NCBI RefSeq assembly: GCF_949628215.1
Contig: NC_134282.1
Span: 12,088,223-12,152,222 of the forward strand
Direction of reading: 5' to 3'
DNA from: Phalacrocorax aristotelis
Lineage: Eukaryota; Chordata; Aves; Suliformes; Phalacrocoracidae
Length of the DNA: 64,000 nucleotides
Shown here: one piece after another, positions 9,880 through 19,260 of the stretch
Layout of the letters: each line of letters starts with the position of its first letter
Position numbering within the stretch: the first letter of the stretch is position 1
Notes under the pieces: generated by a model
The model's database searches: none
Told to the model about the DNA's origin: nothing
What the model saw: the letters and a program-made list of their open reading frames with translations, nothing else
Translations under genes and position numbers: made by a program

Positions 9880-10905
9880 AACACTGAAGGTAGAAGGAGC
9901 TCTTAATTCCAGAGCGTTGCTTAGATTTAACTCCTCCACAGTACACAGAAAGAGAAGATCAACTGGCTGAACAACTAGACTGTACCAAAATCGAAGAAAG
10001 ATGGTGGATGACACCTTTAAAACAACTCCAAATTCCTGAAAGGACAGTGGAATTTGTATTGAAGAAATTACACCAGGAAACACATATGGGCTCTGATGCA
10101 TTGGTTCTTGATGCAAAAAAAATACGTCATAGGACAAAAAAATGCAGCGCCTTGCAGATCTAGTGGTAAAGAAATGCCCAGTATGCTGTGTGAATAATCT
10201 AAAAATTGAAAAGAAGACATGAGGAGGAGATAGTCAACAAGGAATAATGCCTGGAGCACATTGGCAAGTAGATTTCTCAGAGTAACCTAGGTATAATCAA
10301 TACAAATATCTGCTAGTTTTAGTAGATACCGTTTCTGGTTGGCCTGAAGCTTTTCCCTGTCGCACCAGTAGAGGCTGAGAAGTGGTTAAGATAAAGCTAA
10401 AAGAAATTATTCCAAGATTTGGTATCCCACAGGGAATAGCTTCAGATAATGGACCTCATTCCATAGCAGAAGTAGTACAGGGAGTATCTAAATTTCTAAA
10501 GATAAAATGAATCTCTGTATGCCATGGAGACCTCAGCCCAGCGGTAAAGTAGAATGAATGAATCAAACTCTTAAAAGACAAATTTCAAAATTACGTCAGG
10601 AAGCCCATCTTAAATGGGTAGAGGCCCTACCTCTACCTGTACTACACCGTTACTGTTGAATACCCCTGTTCATCCCTTTGAGCCCAGAGACCTAGTCTAC
10701 ATACCGACTTGGAAGGATGAACCATTAAAGGAAAAGGGAAAGGACCATATTCTGTGTTGCTAAGAACTTACACAGCAGTGAAGGTAGAAGGGGTGGATTC
10801 TTGGATTCATTGTACAAGAGTTAAGAAGGCACCACTCCCAGAGCAGAAACAGTGGACTTTGGAGTCCACAGGAGAGCTGAAATTAAAAATTTCAAAGACA
10901 AGTTA
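9880..10905 (+). pseudogene. pol: ERV integrase, broken
   Basis: The N-terminal zinc-binding HHCC residues are visible (LHQETHMGS near 10066-10092; KKCPVCC near 10168-10188). In the catalytic core, HWQVDF (about 10259) holds the first Asp, ASDNGPH (about 10440) the second, and VE followed by a stop then MNQ (about 10545) the catalytic Glu. All three DDE residues are still encoded, but in-frame stops (near 10284, 10507 and 10554) and shifts destroy the frame. Integrase inserts viral DNA into host DNA. After about 10905 no viral coding similarity is seen. Confidence 0.88.
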
Positions 10906-11230
10906 ACGACTGACCTTTTTATACTTGGACAATCGCTGCCATTTTTAAGTTACAAGTTTATGAATTGTGTTTGAGACATTGAAAATTCTTATGATGAATT
11001 TGATTGTATAAAAAAACCCTGTTAATAATAGTTAGCATGTTTAGTTTTACCAATAGTTGCAATATATTTTGTAAGGGAAAATCCAAACATGCTAATTGTC
11101 TGTATCATGTTTGGATGTCTAAAACCCCTTATCACTAGACAACCATCTCGATCGTATGTGTTAGTGGTAAAAAATAGAGGTGAGACTTGTCAAAGATTAG
11201 GACGTCAAATGAAGTCTCAAAGGGGGGAAT
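10906..11230 (+). other. Post-pol segment with polypurine tract; env absent
   Basis: Only about 325 bp lie between integrase and the 3' LTR. No surface or transmembrane glycoprotein similarity is visible. The purine run AAAGGGGGGAA (11219-11229) directly before the LTR is the plus-strand priming site. Confidence 0.7.
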
Positions 11231-11781
11231 TGACATCGATAAAGATTAACTTACCTCACTTTACCCTAACAATGCTAGGGCAGAGTGGAACAGGATAGCT
11301 CTGTCTCAGAACAAAAAACCCCAAAGTGAATGATAGTCTGCTCTGTTAACAGCCTGTGAAGGACTGTCGAGTGTTGCCAAATTTAAGTGAAACTGGGGGA
11401 AAGGTAATTCCAGCAGGGGGAGATCACGACCACTGACTGCAAGACCCCCCTGCTCAAGAAATCCGCCGACCCAAAAGGTTGAGGAAGTAAAGGTCTGCAA
11501 AATCACAGCGGGCATGCATAGTTATTTACATGGTCAGCAAAGAATTTTAAACAATCATTTAGCAATTATTGGATTAGATATCTTGTGTATATCTGTAACT
11601 AACTGTAAATACACTGTAAACTAACAGTGTATAACTGCTAGTTTACACCAACAGTGTTCTAGTTTGTACCTGGCACCTGTACCTGGGCATTTAAGGTAAT
11701 AAAGGAAATTACGTCAATTCTCTGTGTAAATTGGGCGGTGCATATGCAATCGGGTAATGGACCCAAGTATTTGGGACAACA
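11231..11781 (+). repeat. 3' LTR of the provirus
   Basis: 551 bp starting TGACATCGATAAAG after the polypurine tract and ending GGGACAACA. The first 285 bp differs from the 5' LTR at only about three positions. After GGGCATGC the two LTRs diverge strongly: the 5' LTR's TATAAATA is replaced by TATATCTG, and extra repeats of the type CTGTAA/CTAACTG are present. AATAAA is at 11698-11703. It lies 1.4 kb upstream of the ZBTB38 coding exon in the same orientation. Confidence 0.9.
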
Positions 11782-13201
11782 CTAGAATGTTTAGAAGGTA
11801 TTCCTAATTTCTTAGAGCCCTACAGTGTGGTAACATTTTAGCCTCGCTTACAAAATATCTGTAGTTGGTGATTTTCTTTAAGGAGCATTTTGATTCCACA
11901 AGTTGAAAGAAAATGGTCTGTCTTAGTGATTGGTAAGTGCCACTACGACAACTATTTCTTCATGACTTGAAGTCAGAAATGGGCAGTAGTAGTTTAGAAC
12001 ACTACTCAGAGATGGAAAAAAAGGAACAAACATCATTATATTGTACAGATCTGAATTTGAACAAAACAAAAAAATAATCTGGTTAAGTCAGAGATTTTTT
12101 CCAGATACATACTGTCAAATACATAATTTTTCCCCAGTCTTATTTTTCACTCATATTTTGCATCTTTTATCTCAGTTAAATAAACCAGTATATTCATACA
12201 GTAATAGCCTGGCTAATCCAAACATTTTTTTGTCAGCATTAAACCTCATTATTAAAAATTGGCAGTTATTTAATGCTATTTACCCTTGCAATGAAATCTT
12301 ATTATTTGGTAGTAATTAAGAACAGACTCTGAAATTATAAAGTGTAAACTCTAAAAATCTAAACTATAACTGAAGAAAACACCTTCTATTACTCTATTTG
12401 TTTTACTTACTGACTGTATAAATTCAGTTACTTATAAATTTTCAGTCATTTTAAAGTAAGTGTAAACTATTTAATAAAATTTAATCACTATTTAAAAAAT
12501 AATATTCTGTCTACCTTAATAGTGTTATACATACTCCGCTATTGTTTACAAAACTGAATTGCTTGTGTATTCGTTTGTTTATAAAGCCTTACCCTGCAAC
12601 AGAAACTTTATTGCATGGGATCTCTGATCCCTGTTTTAAATATCAACTTAATAAGGGGATCAAATGCAGTTGTGTTGTAAAGTCATTGTCTGAAAACAGC
12701 CCCAGAAAATGTCCTCAGTATCCACACAACCACAGCAATTCAGCCTTCCCCATAATGTCTACCAAATACCTCAACCACATGCTGGGGGAATTACCTCAAG
12801 GGTTCAGGGAGTCATTCAGTGTGAGCTGAGCAGATGCACCTGCTGGCACACACAGCAGAAAGCTGGTGGCTGTGGTCCCCAGTGAAAGGCATGGAGTGGG
12901 TGACAGACCCATGCCGGGACGGAGAAGATCCTCTGCCTCCTGCTGAGGCGCTGTGGGTGTTCCTGCATGCTTGATCTGTCCGTGCGTTGCCTTCAGTATT
13001 GTTGGCGTGAGTGAACCTAAGATGACTTCAACCTGAAATGCTATGACAAAATTTTACTCATTCTTAAAATTTAAAAGTTAATAAATTAAAAATATGTCTA
13101 AAATAAATATAGAATAGAATACATATAGAACTATAAACATCTGTTCTTGCAATGGATGAAAAATGCCTTCTAAATATATTTACTTTTTTTTTTTCTTGCA
13201 G
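11782..13201 (+). other. Non-coding sequence with splice acceptor upstream of the ZBTB38 coding exon
   Basis: AT-rich, with no supported gene. It ends in a strong pyrimidine tract and CAG (13182-13201), immediately before the ZBTB38 start codon. This is the 3' end of the last 5'-side intron of ZBTB38. Confidence 0.75.
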
Positions 13202-16200
13202 ATGACAGTCATGTCCCATTCAAAGGATCTCAAGGACGACTTCCACAGTGACACTGTACTTTCTATTCTAAATGAACAGCGCATTCGGGGTATTTTATGT
13301 GATGTCACCATAATTGTGGAGGATACCAAATTTAAAGCCCATAGTAATGTGCTGGCAGCTTCAAGCCTTTACTTTAAAAACATTTTTTGGAGCCGTACTA
13401 TCTGTATTTCAGGTCATGTACTGGAGTTAGATGATCTCAAAGCTGAAGTATTTACAGAAATACTGAATTACATCTACAGTTCCACAGTAGTTGTTAAGAG
13501 GCAGGAGACTGTAACGGACCTTGCAGCTGCAGGGAAAAAACTGGGCATATCATTTCTAGAAGATCTTACAGATGTTAATTTTTCAAGTTCCCCCTGCCCC
13601 TATGCATACTGTATCAATGAAAAAGGGTCTGTAAAAGAGGAAAAACATGAAAAGAGACATGAAGACTCCGCTGTGACAAATGGACCACGAATTACAAATG
13701 CATTCTCAATTTTTGAAACTGAAAACACTTTGTTTTCTCCTCTTGATTTGAGGGCAAGCTTTAAAAAGGTATCTGAGGCAATACAAGCACCCATCAGCCT
13801 CGACAGAAGTGAAGTCTGCAAAGATGCTGAGCCAGCCAGTACTCTGGCCGAACATTCCTATGCAGTTTCTTCTGGGGGAGATACTTTTCAAGGAACACCT
13901 TTTCTTGAACAGGACAGCAGCCCTTCATACAAGATGGGTGAAGACCACTATGAAAATCTCCAAGCCACACCACTCATTCAGCCGGGAAAACAAGCATGTA
14001 GTACTCCTAAGACAGCCTTTAAGCCCCAGGGTACTGTTTTGCCTATAGCAAAAGTACCGGCCTCTACAGTGACCACTACAGAAGCCCAACACGAAGCAGT
14101 TACTGATCAGACAATTATTTCTTTTCCAAAACCTCAGAATAAAGCAGGAGATTTTCATTTATCCAGAGAAGAGGAAAACAATTCTGCTAATGTCTCTGGA
14201 TCCGCGGCAACTGTTGTTCCACCTGTTTACAACTGTAACTGTTGTGCAAAATCATTCAATGATAGGGTGTTGCTCAGTAGTCATCTCCAGCTCCATTCAG
14301 AGCATCAGGAAGGTTTCATATGCAAATACTGCAGCAAACCATTTGCAAATCTAAATATACTGGAAAGTCATGAGCAAGTCTGCATGAGATCAGGTAACTT
14401 AACGGTGCACAATGGAAACGAACAAAATTTTGCAGATAACTATACTGCTACAGATGGAAGGAATGGAAGTTCATATGCAAATGCAGAGCCTCTATTGTCT
14501 GAAAACAGCATCACTGATTATTCTAATGCAAACTGCACTTTACCAGAAACCGATCATTTGGTTAAAGTCGTTGATGGGCAGATATTATATACATGCATCG
14601 TTTGCAAGCGCAGTTACGTAACGTTGTCTAGCCTTCGAAGACATGCAAATGTTCATTCATGGAGAAGAACATATCCTTGTCACTACTGCAATAAAGTATT
14701 TGCATTAGCTGAGTATCGTACCAGACATGAGATCTGGCACACTGGAGAAAGACGGTATCAGTGCATTTTCTGTCTGGAGACTTTTATGACTTATTATATA
14801 CTAAAAAATCATCAGAAGTCTTTCCACGCAATTGATCATCGTCTCTCAGTAAATAAAAAGACCGCCAATGGAGGCTTAAAACCAAGTATGTACCCATACA
14901 AACTTTATCGACTTTTACCTATGAAATGCAGGCGACTACCTTATAAGTCCTACCGAAATTCTTCATATGAAAACGTTCAAACAAGTAGCCAGGTTAACGA
15001 AACTGCTTCTACTAACTGTTTCATTCCGAGTTCTCTTAGCTCTGAGCTACCGCCACTGAATTTTCAAAGTAATATAATAGCAAACAACAGAACTCTTGCC
15101 TTGGATACATCTTCATGTAATGATACAGCATCTTCCACGAATACTCAGAATTCTTCCTCTTGGGGAGTAGGTATCTTAAATTCTGACCTGCAAAGGGACT
15201 TCTTCACAGCTGAAAAAAGAGTTTCCCCTGCTGCAAATGACTCTGGTTCTCAGGAATGTGATTCCTCAGTTGTGTCTTTAACTAATGCGAATGAAAATTC
15301 AACCTCTGTCATCAGTTACAGCAGTTCTGCACCCTCTGTTATAATGCACAGTAGCAGAGTTTCATCAGTAATAATGCACAGTAAAACAGTCACGTCTGTA
15401 GAAAACAGTAAGACAGAATCATCAAATAATCTACCTAGTCAGGCTGTGAATAATGATTGTAAATATGGGTCAGATAATTATGGGAAGTGCATTACAAAAT
15501 CAAAAACTATTAAGGAGAAAAAGAAAACACCGCTGTACAACAGAGCAGAAGCAACTGAGGATATGCAGCACATCACAGGATCTGGAGGTTCATGTAGCAA
15601 AACAACAAATACTGTCCAAGAATCAAGTAAAACTGAAACGTACATTGCAAAGCCTGCCTTGCCTGGAACATCTACAGACAGCAATGTTGCGCCTCTTTGT
15701 CAAATAACAGTAAAAATTGGTAATGAGGCTATTGTAAAAAGACATATATTAGGATCTAAGCTGTTTTGTAAAAGGGGTCGAAAATCTAAACATGAGTCCA
15801 AACAGGACAATCTAATTGAGGAACCAGAAATGGAAATAAAAGAAAGAAGCCCATCTAGGCTCTATAGCTCAGAATGCCTGGAGCTGACAGAAATGTGTGA
15901 TGATGTAAGTGACCAGGACTCCAGTGATAAACCCTGGAGACCCTATTATAATTACAAACCAAAAAAGAAATCCAAACAGCTAAGAAAAATGAAAAAGACC
16001 AAATGGAGGAAAAAGCACGGAAGCAAGAGCGTCATTATGGAAAGCCACAACACATGCAGTCGAGAGTACGCACTCAGGAATGCTCCTGAGGAAAAGGTGA
16101 TCAATCAGGAAGAGAACGCAGAAATGCCTAATCTTCATTGTGAGCTCTGTGAAAGGGATCCATCTTCCACTGCAGAAATTCAAGAACACGTACACTGGCA

Positions 16201-16777
16201 TGCAGCTGCTTCAAAGCCTTACATTTGTGAGTTATGCCAAAAACAATTTCAGAGTCCATCCACTTTAAAAATGCATATGAGGTGTCACACTGGGGAAAAG
16301 CCCTACACTTGCAAAACCTGTGGTAAATGTTTCTCAATTCCTGGAAATCTACAGAAACATGAACGTATTCACCTGGGTGTCAAAGACTTTGTCTGCCAAT
16401 ACTGTAATAAGGCATTCACCTTAAATGAAACACTCAAAATACATGAAAGAATTCACACTGGAGAAAAACGCTACCACTGTCAGTTCTGCTTTCAGAGCTT
16501 CTTGTACCTTTCTACCAAAAGGAACCATGAGCAAAGACATGTACGTGAGCATAATGGAAAGGGATACGCTTGCTTTCAGTGCCCCAAAATTTGCAAGACA
16601 GCAGCTGCCCTGGGAATGCACCAGAAGAAACATCTGTTCAAAAGTGCAGGTCCACAAGATAGAAAAGAACAGTTTTGCAATGAGAGCACTAAACTTTTGG
16701 AAAATCCGAATTTTCTTGGCTCAGAAGGAAGCGAAGTAAAAAATATACAAAATGTAACTCCAGAAGTTATACTCTGA
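13202..16777 (+). CDS. ZBTB38: ZBTB38, BTB and C2H2 zinc-finger methyl-CpG-binding regulator, complete single coding exon
   Basis: 1191 residues; mammalian ZBTB38 is close to this length. The start is the ATG directly after the splice acceptor (protein begins MTVMSHSKDLKDDFHSD). An in-frame ATG at 13163 lies in the intron's pyrimidine tract and is rejected. A BTB/POZ domain occupies about residues 15-125. PLDLR at 180-184 is a CtBP-type corepressor motif. Zinc fingers lie at about 342-364, 371-393 (last ligand Cys), 463-485, 490-512 and 519-542, then a C-terminal cluster at about 978-1143 with TGEKP-type linkers. A Lys/Arg-rich stretch near 918-940 is a probable nuclear signal. The family (ZBTB33/Kaiso, ZBTB4, ZBTB38) binds methylated CpG through the middle fingers and mainly represses transcription in the nucleus; these functions are family knowledge. 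The frame is intact. Confidence 0.97.
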   Translation: MTVMSHSKDLKDDFHSDTVLSILNEQRIRGILCDVTIIVEDTKFKAHSNVLAASSLYFKNIFWSRTICISGHVLELDDLKAEVFTEILNYIYSSTVVVKRQETVTDLAAAGKKLGISFLEDLTDVNFSSSPCPYAYCINEKGSVKEEKHEKRHEDSAVTNGPRITNAFSIFETENTLFSPLDLRASFKKVSEAIQAPISLDRSEVCKDAEPASTLAEHSYAVSSGGDTFQGTPFLEQDSSPSYKMGEDHYENLQATPLIQPGKQACSTPKTAFKPQGTVLPIAKVPASTVTTTEAQHEAVTDQTIISFPKPQNKAGDFHLSREEENNSANVSGSAATVVPPVYNCNCCAKSFNDRVLLSSHLQLHSEHQEGFICKYCSKPFANLNILESHEQVCMRSGNLTVHNGNEQNFADNYTATDGRNGSSYANAEPLLSENSITDYSNANCTLPETDHLVKVVDGQILYTCIVCKRSYVTLSSLRRHANVHSWRRTYPCHYCNKVFALAEYRTRHEIWHTGERRYQCIFCLETFMTYYILKNHQKSFHAIDHRLSVNKKTANGGLKPSMYPYKLYRLLPMKCRRLPYKSYRNSSYENVQTSSQVNETASTNCFIPSSLSSELPPLNFQSNIIANNRTLALDTSSCNDTASSTNTQNSSSWGVGILNSDLQRDFFTAEKRVSPAANDSGSQECDSSVVSLTNANENSTSVISYSSSAPSVIMHSSRVSSVIMHSKTVTSVENSKTESSNNLPSQAVNNDCKYGSDNYGKCITKSKTIKEKKKTPLYNRAEATEDMQHITGSGGSCSKTTNTVQESSKTETYIAKPALPGTSTDSNVAPLCQITVKIGNEAIVKRHILGSKLFCKRGRKSKHESKQDNLIEEPEMEIKERSPSRLYSSECLELTEMCDDVSDQDSSDKPWRPYYNYKPKKKSKQLRKMKKTKWRKKHGSKSVIMESHNTCSREYALRNAPEEKVINQEENAEMPNLHCELCERDPSSTAEIQEHVHWHAAASKPYICELCQKQFQSPSTLKMHMRCHTGEKPYTCKTCGKCFSIPGNLQKHERIHLGVKDFVCQYCNKAFTLNETLKIHERIHTGEKRYHCQFCFQSFLYLSTKRNHEQRHVREHNGKGYACFQCPKICKTAAALGMHQKKHLFKSAGPQDRKEQFCNESTKLLENPNFLGSEGSEVKNIQNVTPEVIL

Positions 16778-19260
16778 GTGACAGCTGTGCAAAAGAGAAG
16801 AAAAATCCAAAACTATATATTGGAGAAAATACCGATGCATTGAACGGGGAAACGCCTCCACTCAAATTTGTATCATTTATTAAGATCAAATTTCTTCATC
16901 TAAATGTGTCAATATCCGCAAAAGAAGGAAAAATAACACAAAAAAAGAAATACTAGTATTTGCAATAATACAAACTTAATGTGAAAGATCCAAAATACTT
17001 TTGCCACAATAGACTTCTAACATATGGAGAGAAAGAAAAAAGAAAAAAAAAAAGACCAACCAAACCCCTTCTACTTAGCATTACAGGAAACTAGTCACTG
17101 AACTATTTTACAGTGCTGTTTTTGAGTCAGAATCATTCTAGGCAAAATACATGTGTAGGTTCACCGTGTACTCTGTAGAAGGAAGTTTTGCTGCAGAAAC
17201 CATATATTGCATTTTTTAACAAAAAGTAATGTGTTTATAAACAAAATAATTGTAATTTAATGTATTCTGAAGTGAAGTTGGGAAATGTTTCATGAACTCG
17301 GGTATGCTGAAGTACAGTTGAGTTCTGGCGTGCTTTTCTGTAACTCAACATTTACAAAACATATTCAGGAGTTTAAACCTCTTTTACTTTCCATATTCAG
17401 TTTTGTAGTTACCGTAATAACCATTAAGTCTGAGTGCTTGTGTGGAAAGTATTCCAGATTTATGATATCTCTGAGACATTTAATAAAGAATCAGTGGAAC
17501 TCACAATAGCCAGTCTTCCAAAACTGCCGAAGTCCCCATGTCAATGGCCAGGTAGAGCTATTCAGGTGCATTTGTCTAAAGAAACTTGTTCTCATGAAAT
17601 AGCCTAGCTTAATGAAATCCTGTATATAAATGTCCACCTCCTGGTGGGTCTGCAAGTCCTGTCTTTTAGAAATACCATTCTTCTGAGGGGAAGAGGAGGA
17701 GATTTAGACAGAGTCTTCCTCCTCATCCTGGAGTAATGCCTAGACAATGAACGCCAGAGCAACTCCCAATAAATGCTTTGATGTGGGGAGGAGTATGCAA
17801 ATACTCAGATTCTTGCTTCCATATATATCCTTGAGGCAGTCCCTATGGGTAAACCAGGATAGGGCCAGTTTTGGGGGTTCCCTGTCATCCCCAGGCCTTA
17901 AATCCAACATCTAACCTTTGTATGTTCCTTCTTTGTGATGTCCCTAACCATGCCAGCATCCCGCCCCAGGCACGCTTCGTCCCTTGGCCCAGCACCATGG
18001 GCCCATAGCGGAGAGGTGCCTGGAAGGGGCTGCTGGAGGAAGAAGCATTGGCCTTTCTGCCTCCCTCATCCTGCCAGGCTGAAGGGTTATGGTGAGCCCT
18101 ATGGCTTCACAGTTTGCTCAGAATTGGGAGAACAGGCTTCTGAAAGACATCACCAGAATATTACAATTAGTAGTATTTTGTGAAAATGTGATTAACTTTA
18201 ATTAAGAGATTTCAAAAAAGTCAAAGGGGGTGTATGTGTACAAGTTGCAGTTTATATGGTAGGGCCCTGTTGTACTCTATCTGCATTTCCAGTTAGTCAT
18301 GTATGTTCATCTCTATGAAGTGTTAAAAAATTAAGTCAGGACAAAGGTTAGTGAACCTTAACTTCATTCTATGTGCAAATATGGTACACAGTTTGTTTTT
18401 TACTTTGTCTTCTTGAGTATTTTAAAAGAAATTATAGCTTGGGTACAATAAAATTACAATGAAATGATAATACAGTATTGATTGAAGTAATAATATAGCC
18501 CACTTATTTATTCTATCATTGGTGAATGCTATGAACCCCTTGGGTACAATAAAACTACAATTGAAATGATAACACAGTATTGATTGAAGTAATACTATAG
18601 TCCACTTATTTATTCTGTCATTGGTGAATGCTATGAACCCCTTGGGAAATTTTGGTTTCATGGCAGCTTTGGTTCCATTTAAGTAAGGATAATAGAAGAA
18701 CAAACACAGGAAAGTACCATGTTTCCAAGAAAGTACACAAAGATTACTTCTAAGTGGACTTGTATGATGATAATTATAGACCAAAGCAAATAAGGTAGAA
18801 TATTTATAAATATAAAGATAATTTTACAAATATTTTCTATAACTGTATCGTTCATAAGAAAAATATTGATAGCTTCTGTTAGGTTTGGGGGGGTTTGTAT
18901 ATTTTGATAAAAACACAATGACTTTGTAACTCTGTATATTCTCTACAGTTTATAGCAAAGCAGTTTTAAGATGGCAATGTCATGTTTATAGTTCAATTGT
19001 GGCACTTTTACTACAAGTAACACGTTGCAGTAATGAGTCAAGTATTAATGACCAAATTAGAATTAACGTAAGTATAAGAGACGGTAAATACTATACGTTG
19101 TCAAAGACTGTAATTTGCTACATAATCGCATCTGTATTTTTGTTTAGAAGAAAATATTAAATGCAGATGTTAAGGATTGATAAAGAGTCTAATTTTATTT
19201 TTAGAAAGAGTGATTATAACTCTGTTTTTGCCTAATTAAAATAACATCTTCCTATTTTTC
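16778..19260 (+). other. ZBTB38: ZBTB38 3' UTR (extent uncertain)
   Basis: AT-rich sequence after the stop codon, without introns or genes. Candidate polyadenylation signals AATAAA occur at 17482-17487, 17768-17773, 18447-18452 and 18548-18553. The last two are copies of one signal in a tandem duplication. Which signal is used cannot be told from the sequence. Confidence 0.55.
18438..18640 (+). repeat. 101/102-bp tandem duplication
   Basis: Copy 1 is 18438-18538 and copy 2 is 18539-18640. Both begin CTTGGGTACAATAAAA, share TTGATTGAAGTAAT and end GCTATGAACCC. A few substitutions and one 1-base indel separate them. Each copy carries an AATAAA. Confidence 0.93.

Larger units (their letters stand above)
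4499..11781 (+). mobile_element. Defective endogenous retrovirus (gammaretrovirus-like, ERV1 type), env-less
   Basis: Two direct LTRs bracket, in order, a primer-binding site, gag remnants, a protease fragment, a foreign insert, the rest of protease, RT, RNase H, integrase, a polypurine tract and the 3' LTR. Gag and Pol similarity is gammaretroviral in type: a single zinc knuckle, a YVDD reverse transcriptase, and an HHCC plus DDE integrase. All coding parts carry stops and frameshifts, so nothing is translatable as a whole. About 325 bp separate the end of integrase similarity from the 3' LTR, leaving no room for env. No convincing target duplication flanks the element: ACAC at 4493-4496 and 11779-11782 is the only candidate and is weak. 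It sits in sense orientation upstream of the ZBTB38 coding exon. Confidence 0.92.

Noticed and set aside
10906..11230. Possible env remnant before the 3' LTR
   Set aside because: Only about 325 bp, with no glycoprotein features that could be supported.
13163..13201. Upstream in-frame ATG giving 13 extra residues on ZBTB38
   Set aside because: It lies in the pyrimidine tract before the CAG acceptor and encodes MPSKYIYFFFFLQ; the family start is MTVM at 13202.
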